From Streptomyces sp. GESEQ-4 (GTDB lineage Bacteria; Actinomycetota; Actinomycetes; Streptomycetales; Streptomycetaceae), in contig NZ_JAFFSU010000007.1 in assembly GCF_017948455.1 (NCBI RefSeq), positions 124,001-188,000 of the forward strand: DNA of 64,000 bases, given 5' to 3'. Position 1 is the first letter of the stretch. Each line of letters begins with the position of its first letter. Position numbers and translations under genes: made by a program. The notes beneath the pieces were generated by a model. The model did not search any database. It was given only the letters and a program-made list of their open reading frames with translations, and was not told the origin of the DNA. Positions 59,901 through 64,000 of the stretch are shown one piece after another.

Positions 59901-60799
59901 CCCTCGGTCACCAGCCGCTGCACCAGCTCGGGCGGACAGGCCTCACCGCCGAAGATCAGCAGTCGTACGTCGTTGAGGGTCTCCGGCTCCCACAGCGCGG
60001 CCAGCGTCGGCACCGTCGACACGACGCTGATGTCCTGCTCGACCAGCCAGGGCCCGAGATCGGCACCGCTGCGGACCTGCGAGCGGGGGACGGGCACCAG
60101 GCAGGCGCCGTAGCGCCACGCGAGCCACATCTCCTCGCAGGACGCGTCGAAGGCGACCGACAGGCCCGCCATGACCCTGTCACCTGGACCGATGGGGTCG
60201 TCGGTGAGGAACAGCGCGGCCTCGGCGTCCACGAACGCGGCGGCGTTCTCGTGGGTGACGGCGACGCCCTTGGGCTTCCCGGTCGACCCGGAGGTGAAGA
60301 TGATCCAGGCGTCGTGCTCGACCCCGGGCCGGCCGGCGGGAACGTCCGCCCTGCTGTGGGCGGTGATGACATGGTCGGCACCGATGACGGCCCGCACGTC
60401 GGCCTCGCCGAACACCAACTCGGCCCGCTCGTCCGGGTCCTCGGCGTCCACCGGAACGTATGCGGCGCCGGCGGCCAGTACGGCGAGGATCGCGACGTAC
60501 AGATCATTGGTCCCGGACGGCACCCGCACGCCCACCCGGTCGCCGAGTCCGACCCCGGCGTCGGCGAGCCCGCGCCGCAGCGCCGCGACCTCGACGGCCA
60601 GCGCACGGTAGGTAAGGCGCCGTGTGCCGTCGTCCAGGGCGAGCTCGTCCGGGTAGGACCGGACGGATGCCTCGAAGATGTCGACAAGCGTCCGGGGAGA
60701 GGCGGCGGCCCCGCCCGAGAAACGCGCGGAACTACCGAATCGTTCGCGGATCTCTTCATCGAGCAGGCCGAGAGCACTGCTCTCGTGTATGGCTGCCAT
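56933..60799 (-). CDS. Pls/PosA-family single-module NRPS (epsilon-poly-lysine synthetase-like)
   Basis: A 1288-residue membrane NRPS, close in length to epsilon-poly-L-lysine synthetase (~1319). The adenylation domain is at residues ~30-540 (FTSGSTGKPKGVAV, NTYGPTEATVV, YRSGDLV, GRADEQIKLGGRRIE, TSGKVDRNALP). The carrier site is Ser549 (FAIGGSSL). Then come membrane helices alternating with three left-handed-helix C-like domains (for example VVGTRSMLFPGARVGKRSEV; LADDTLTAPYELGGGWMKVG; GNAATVNRGCVLQTHLFHDR). Specificity residues read D-A-E-S-I-G-T-V-V-K, near the lysine code. No thioesterase. ATG 60799 follows CGAGGACC; longer upstream codons look non-coding. Confidence 0.9.
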   Translation of the reverse strand: MAAIHESSALGLLDEEIRERFGSSARFSGGAAASPRTLVDIFEASVRSYPDELALDDGTRRLTYRALAVEVAALRRGLADAGVGLGDRVGVRVPSGTNDLYVAILAVLAAGAAYVPVDAEDPDERAELVFGEADVRAVIGADHVITAHSRADVPAGRPGVEHDAWIIFTSGSTGKPKGVAVTHENAAAFVDAEAALFLTDDPIGPGDRVMAGLSVAFDASCEEMWLAWRYGACLVPVPRSQVRSGADLGPWLVEQDISVVSTVPTLAALWEPETLNDVRLLIFGGEACPPELVQRLVTEGREVWNTYGPTEATVVACASLMSGEEPIRIGLPLNGWELAVVDEAGQPVRMGESGQLVIGGVGLARYLDAEKDAEKYAPLDSLGWERAYRSGDLVKAEPEGLVFLGRADEQIKLGGRRIELGEVDAALQALPGVAGAAAAVRTARSGNQLLVGYVVTQDGWDHAAAVEKLRAELPAALVPLLAPVEDLPTRTSGKVDRNALPWPLEGMETGGKAEQLYGTEAWLAEQWTEVLGIPVGSATDDFFAIGGSSLAAAQLTTRLRTRYPSAAVLDIYQQPTLRKLARHLEESNQDDTARRTIAPVPKRAQVIQLLVLLPLFTLLGLRWMVPLAALGNVLTAYSWLPTAPWWLVASGALLLFSPPGRLAIAAGGARLLLRGVTAGRYPRGGSVHLRLWAAERLAEFSGATSLTGSWLERYGRALGARIGQDVDLHSLPPITGMLKLGRGAAVESEVDLSGYWLDGDRLEIGPVKVGAHAVVGTRSMLFPGARVGKRSEVAPGSAVAGQIPTGQRWAGAPAVKLGRAKRNWPKDRPRRGTFWRAMYGMTGIALTLLPVLSLVAALLVAGVFVTPGAGLGEALRGAALALVPATLAFGLAYAVLILIAVRLLSLGLRAGTYPTHSRTGWQAWTITQLMDLSRETLFPLYAGLVTPVWLRLLGMRIGKGAEVSTVLALPSLTTVGEGAFLADDTLTAPYELGGGWMKVGRAEIGRRAFLGNSGMTAPGRSVPDGGLVGVLSATPKKAKKGTSYLGLPPVKLPRSASDGDQSRTYDPPARMLWARGLVELCRIVPVFCSAALAVLTVAALSALGGWAWLLGGVVLLGVGGLAGLLSIVAKWALVGRHRSGEHPLWSSFVWRNELADTFVEVVAVPWLAGSVPGTPVLTAWLRGLGARIGKGVWVESYWLPETDLVTLGNAATVNRGCVLQTHLFHDRILRTDTVVLREGATLGPGGIVLPGSAVGARTTLGPASLVMAGESVPDDTRWLGNPIESWRR

Positions 60800-61063
60800 C
60801 GGGTCCTCGCGTCTCGATCCCGGAAGCCTCCGGGGCGCTGGTGGGCCCGCAGGTTTGCCTGGGGTTGTCCGGCTCCAGCTCCGACAAGCCGGAAATTTTA
60901 GTCCGACGTTAGTCTCCGCGTTACCTTGCGGCCACATGAGTGAGCTGTCCGGGGTGCCGGGGGGAGGGGTGGCCGGGTGCTGTGACCTCGGTGTCTGCCC
61001 GCCCGGCGAGAGATGGCACACACTTGATCGCGGAGCGTGTCCGGCAGCGGTGGCGGACAGCAG

Positions 61064-61088
61064 AAAACCCCACATGGAGTGGGGTTTT
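61064..61088 (-). terminator. Terminator of the tRNA-Leu gene
   Basis: AAAACCCCAC and GTGGGGTTTT form a perfect ten-bp stem with a five-base loop. Read on the minus strand it is followed by T residues, and it begins seven bases after the tRNA end. Confidence 0.85.
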
Positions 61089-61095
61089 CAGAGTG

Positions 61096-61180
61096 TGTCC
61101 GAGGGGGGACTTGAACCCCCACGCCCGATAAAGGGCACTAGCACCTCAAGCTAGCGCGTCTGCCATTCCGCCACCCGGAC
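61096..61180 (-). tRNA. tRNA-Leu (anticodon GAG)
   Basis: Read on the minus strand: acceptor GTCCGGG pairs with CTCGGAC, TGGCGGAATGGCAGACGC is the D region, and CTAGC-TTGAGGT-GCTAG forms the anticodon arm with anticodon GAG. A long variable arm (TGCCC-TTTAT-GGGCG) is typical of class II tRNA-Leu. GGGGG-TTCAAGT-CCCCC is the T arm. The gene is 85 bases with discriminator A, and CCA is not encoded. It reads CUC and CUU, the major leucine codons here being CUC and CUG. A strong hairpin terminator follows at 61064-61088. Confidence 0.96.
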
Positions 61181-61367
61181 AAGGTGTGTGTCGTGCGGGG
61201 GTTCCCCCGCGGCGACGAAGGAAACATTACCAGGCTCCGGAGGGTGGCCGATCACCCCCTGTCGCCGCGTGAACGGCGTGTGACGGGGCGGGCGGGGTCT
61301 TGGGGCGGACCGGCGGGGGAGGGAGGATGTGGGGGGACCACCAGCAGTGACAGTGGGAGGAAGCAGC

Positions 61368-62693
61368 GTGAGCGGGACGGACACGGCCAGCAGCGTCACC
61401 GGCGAGGACGAGGTCGTGGACCTCTGCCGCGAGCTCATCCAGATCGACACCAGCAACTACGGCGACCACTCGGGTCCCGGCGAGCGCAAGGCGGCCGAGT
61501 ACGTCGCCGAGAAGCTCGCCGAGGTGGGGCTCGAACCGCAGATCTTCGAATCCCACCCGGGACGCGCGTCCACGGTGGCCCGGATCGAGGGCGAGGACCC
61601 CTCCCGGCCCGCGCTGCTGATCCACGGGCACACCGACGTCGTACCGGCGAACGCCCAGGACTGGACCCACCACCCCTTCTCCGGCGAGATCGCGGACGGA
61701 TGCGTGTGGGGCCGCGGGGCCGTCGACATGAAGGACATGGACGCGATGACCCTCGCGGTCGTCCGCGACCGGCTGCGCAGCGGGCGCAAGCCGCCGCGCG
61801 ACATCGTCCTCGCCTTCCTCGCGGACGAGGAGGCGGGCGGGACGTACGGCGCCAAGCACCTGGTCAAGCAGCACCCGGACCTCTTCGAGGGCGTCACCGA
61901 GGCGATCGGCGAGGTCGGCGGGTTCTCCTTCACCGTCAACGAGAAGCTGCGGCTGTATCTCGTGGAGACCGCCCAGAAGGGCATGCACTGGATGCGGCTC
62001 ACCGTGGACGGCACGGCCGGTCACGGCTCGATGACGAACAACGACAACGCCATCACCGAGCTGTGCGAGGCCGTCGGGCGGCTCGGGCGCCACACCTGGC
62101 CGGTACGGGTCACGAAGACCGTACGGTCCTTCCTCGACGAGCTGTCCGACGCGCTCGGCACCGAGCTCGACCCCGAGGACATGGACGAGACGCTGGCCAA
62201 GCTCGGCGGCATCGCCAAGATGGTCGGCGCGACGCTGCGGAACTCGGCGGCGCCCACCATGCTCGGCGCCGGCTACAAGGTCAACGTCATCCCCGGCCAG
62301 GCGACCGCGCACGTCGACGGACGCTTCCTGCCCGGATACGAGGAGGAGTTCCTCGCCGACCTCGACCGGATCCTCGGCCCGCGGGTGAAGCGGGAGGACG
62401 TGCACGGCGACAAGGCGCTGGAGACGGACTTCGACGGCAAGCTCGTCGACGCCATGCAGAGCGCCCTCGGCGCCGAAGACCCGATCGCCCGGGCCGTCCC
62501 CTACATGCTCTCCGGCGGCACCGACGCCAAGTCCTTCGACGACCTCGGCATCCGCTGCTTCGGCTTCGCGCCGCTGAAGCTGCCGCCGGAGCTGGACTTC
62601 GCGGGCATGTTCCACGGCGTCGATGAGCGGGTGCCGGTGGAGGGGCTGAAGTTCGGGGTGCGGGTGCTCGACCGCTTCATCGACGCGTCATGA
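61368..62693 (+). CDS. M20-family metallopeptidase/deacylase
   Basis: A 441-residue zinc hydrolase. His88 and Asp90 are in LLIHGHTDVVP, followed by WGRGAVDMKDMDAM (bridging Asp), FLADEEAGGTYGAK (catalytic Glu pair) and GTAGHGSM in the dimerisation domain. LSGGTDAKSFDDLG near the end carries a late metal-ligand region. GTG 61368 is preferred because GTGGGAGGAAGC stands right before it. Family members cleave C-terminal amino acids, dipeptides or N-acyl groups; the substrate is unknown. It stands between the tRNA-Leu gene and the chaplins. Confidence 0.88.
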   Translation: MSGTDTASSVTGEDEVVDLCRELIQIDTSNYGDHSGPGERKAAEYVAEKLAEVGLEPQIFESHPGRASTVARIEGEDPSRPALLIHGHTDVVPANAQDWTHHPFSGEIADGCVWGRGAVDMKDMDAMTLAVVRDRLRSGRKPPRDIVLAFLADEEAGGTYGAKHLVKQHPDLFEGVTEAIGEVGGFSFTVNEKLRLYLVETAQKGMHWMRLTVDGTAGHGSMTNNDNAITELCEAVGRLGRHTWPVRVTKTVRSFLDELSDALGTELDPEDMDETLAKLGGIAKMVGATLRNSAAPTMLGAGYKVNVIPGQATAHVDGRFLPGYEEEFLADLDRILGPRVKREDVHGDKALETDFDGKLVDAMQSALGAEDPIARAVPYMLSGGTDAKSFDDLGIRCFGFAPLKLPPELDFAGMFHGVDERVPVEGLKFGVRVLDRFIDAS

Positions 62694-62794
62694 CGGGTTG
62701 ACGCCGTTATTCGCCCGCCCGTACGGAGATCGCCCAGGAAGGGTGAATGCGACCATAAGCTCGTAGCCCTATTAGTTCCTCCTCGTTACTGCTG

Positions 62795-62820
62795 ATGTGA
62801 TCCGCGACTTTGGATCGCAT
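62795..62820. promoter_or_regulatory. Imperfect inverted repeat upstream of the short chaplin gene
   Basis: ATGTGATCC and GGATCGCAT form nine-base arms with one wobble or mismatch around eight bases, ending 18 bases before the chaplin start. It may be a 5'-leader hairpin or a developmental regulator site; sequence alone does not decide. Confidence 0.4.
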
Positions 62821-62838
62821 TGCCAACAAGGAGGAATA

Positions 62839-63072
62839 ATGATCAAGAAGGTCGTCGCCGCTGCTGCCGCCACTGGTGGTCTGGTTCTCGCGGGTGCGGG
62901 CCTTGCCGTTGCCGACTCGGGTGCTCAGGGTGCCGCCGTGCACTCTCCCGGCATCCTTTCGGGCAACGTCGTTCAGGCCCCGGTTCACGTCCCGGTGAAC
63001 GTCTGCGGCAACACGGTCTCCGTGATCGGGCTGCTGAACCCCGCCTTCGGCAACACCTGCGTCAACAAGTGA
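62839..63072 (+). CDS. chpH: Short chaplin (ChpH-type)
   Basis: A 77-residue secreted amyloid-forming protein that coats aerial hyphae and spores. The signal peptide is MIKKVVAAAAATGGLVLAGA, with cleavage after AVA. One chaplin domain follows: AAVHSPGILSGNVVQAPVHV, then PVNVCGNTVSVIGLLNPAFG, NTCVNK, with the two conserved cysteines. AAGGAGG precedes the ATG. Close match to ChpH as I know it. The long chaplin gene lies 117 bases downstream, with a hairpin between. Confidence 0.95.
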   Translation: MIKKVVAAAAATGGLVLAGAGLAVADSGAQGAAVHSPGILSGNVVQAPVHVPVNVCGNTVSVIGLLNPAFGNTCVNK

Positions 63073-63109
63073 CGCTGCCTCTCTGAGGTTCTCGTCCACA
63101 CCGCCGGTC

Positions 63110-63136
63110 CCGGAGCGCGCATACCAGGCGCTCCGG
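63110..63136 (+). terminator. Hairpin between the two chaplin genes
   Basis: CCGGAGCGC (63110-63118) and GCGCTCCGG (63128-63136) form a perfect nine-bp stem with a nine-base loop. It probably ends the short chaplin message or stabilises its 3' end. Confidence 0.6.
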
Positions 63137-63189
63137 GGCCGTCCGGTCTTTCCGCGTCGGTAACGCAGGGACAAGGCAGGTAAGCAGCA

Positions 63190-63990
63190 ATGAGACAGGT
63201 CACCCGCAAAGGCCTGATGACCGTGGCGGCCGCGACCGGCGTGATCGCCGCCGCCGGCGGCCACGCACACGCCGACTCGGGCGCGAACGGCTCGAGTTCG
63301 CACTCGCCCGGCGTGCTGTCGGGCAACACGGTGCAGGCGCCGGTGGACGTGCCGGTGAACGTCTGCGGCAACACGGTCAACGTCGTCGGGCTCCTCAACC
63401 CGGCGATGGGCAACAAGTGCGTCAACCAGGGCGGGAACAGCGGTCACGGCGGCTCCGGCGGCGGGTCGCAGGCCGACGGCCACGCCAAGGACTCCCCGGG
63501 CATCGGCTCGGGCAACCACGTCCAGGCGCCGGTCCACGTCCCGGTGAACGTCTGCGGCAACAGCGTCGACATCATCGGCGTCGGCAACGGCACCAAGGGC
63601 AACGACTGCGCGAACAACGGCGGTTCCGGCGGTGGGCAGCCGAGCACACCTCCCGGCGGGGGTGGCCACGAGACGCCGCCGCCCGGGAATCCGGACGAGC
63701 CGGGCAACCCCGAGCAGCCCGGCGACCCCGGACAGCCGGGCGATCCCGGGCAGCCCGGCAACCCCGTGGAGCCCGGTACACCGCCGAGCGTGGACGACGA
63801 GACACCGGACGGCGGCAACGGCTCCGCGCGGGGCAACCAGCCCGGCGCCCAGTCGATCCCCCAGCCGCAGGGCAGCGCCCAGCTCGCTCACACCGGCGGT
63901 GACCTTCCCCTCGGCCTCGTCCTGCCGGTCGGCGCGGGAGCACTGCTGGCGGGCACGGTCCTCTACCGCAGGGCACGCGCCTCGGCGTAG
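63190..63990 (+). CDS. Long chaplin with two chaplin domains and sortase signal (ChpC-type)
   Basis: A 266-residue wall-anchored chaplin. A signal peptide ends at HAHADS. Chaplin domain 1 is at residues ~37-81 (VPVNVCGNTVNVVGLLNPAM), and domain 2 at ~98-144 (VPVNVCGNSVDIIGVGNGTK). A Pro/Gly/Asp-rich spacer (~152-200) has repeats of the NPEQPGDPGQPGDPGQ type. The sorting signal is Leu232-Ala-His-Thr-Gly236, followed by a hydrophobic helix and RRARASA. A sortase of the LAXTG type would link it to peptidoglycan, where it anchors the short chaplin layer. Position next to chpH fits ChpC; B or A cannot be ruled out. Confidence 0.92.
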   Translation: MRQVTRKGLMTVAAATGVIAAAGGHAHADSGANGSSSHSPGVLSGNTVQAPVDVPVNVCGNTVNVVGLLNPAMGNKCVNQGGNSGHGGSGGGSQADGHAKDSPGIGSGNHVQAPVHVPVNVCGNSVDIIGVGNGTKGNDCANNGGSGGGQPSTPPGGGGHETPPPGNPDEPGNPEQPGDPGQPGDPGQPGNPVEPGTPPSVDDETPDGGNGSARGNQPGAQSIPQPQGSAQLAHTGGDLPLGLVLPVGAGALLAGTVLYRRARASA

Positions 63991-64000
63991 CGGCACCGCA

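Noticed and set aside
58052..60901. Plus-strand frame of 949 codons opposite the Pls-type synthetase
   Set aside because: Arg/Gln/Pro-rich shadow; the minus-strand adenylation and carrier motifs are unambiguous.
61096..61180. att site duplication of the tRNA-Leu 3' end near the CIS left edge
   Set aside because: I looked for the T-arm and acceptor sequence in 24.7-25.1 kb and saw none; an island bordered by the tRNA remains only a suggestion.

Overview
The window is a stretch of a high-GC actinomycete chromosome, almost certainly Streptomyces. The support is the strong G/C bias at third codon positions, frequent GTG starts and GTGA/ATGA overlaps, two chaplin genes (the surface hydrophobins of aerial hyphae) at the right end, and dispersed palindromic repeats I recognise from Streptomyces genomes.

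Left part (1-24.7 kb): mostly ordinary chromosomal genes. In order these are a partial BKACE-type cleavage enzyme, a secreted penicillin-acylase-type hydrolase, an alpha/beta hydrolase, a DUF1343 (NamZ-like) exo-muramidase, and a lipid-catabolism locus. That locus has an SDR, an acyl-CoA ligase and a TetR regulator on one strand, and a phosphotransferase plus acyl-CoA dehydrogenase on the other. Near-identical palindromes lie upstream of both transcription units. Then come two DUF202 membrane proteins, a NUDIX enzyme, a DMT exporter, an APC permease and a sulfite-oxidase-fold protein with its cytochrome b partner. A TnpB element sits where an idonate dehydrogenase gene is cut to its last 40 or so codons. 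Beyond it are the gluconate genes gntP, gntK and gntR, and a YchJ-type protein.

Central part (25.1-55.4 kb): a complete contractile injection system (CIS) of the extracellular/cytoplasmic (Afp/PVC-like) lineage. All genes are on the + strand with tight spacing: sheath, tube, two accessory proteins, DUF4255 terminator, AAA+ ATPase, a 2313-residue DUF4157 protein, tube-adaptor and LysM proteins, hub, spike, PAAR-like tip, gp25, two very large baseplate proteins, a tail protein with a beta-helix-like region, a DUF6519 protein and an amidase. There is no capsid, terminase or integrase, so this is not a prophage. The most interesting feature is the DUF4157 protein. Its C-terminal ~380 residues switch to lower-GC, A/T-ending codons and carry a nuclease-like motif. 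The next gene has the same atypical composition and breaks up the structural gene set, so the pair looks like an exchangeable toxin tip with its immunity gene, carried inside the CIS operon.

Right part (55.4-64 kb): a Pls-type (epsilon-poly-lysine synthetase family) single-module NRPS, whose adenylation pocket reads like a lysine code, overlaps an M1 metallopeptidase gene. Then follow tRNA-Leu(GAG) with a terminator, an M20 peptidase, and the short and long chaplins. From memory of Streptomyces coelicolor gene numbers, the gnt genes and chpH lie only a few genes apart there. The CIS/Pls block may therefore be an insertion between ychJ and the tRNA-Leu gene; this is inference.
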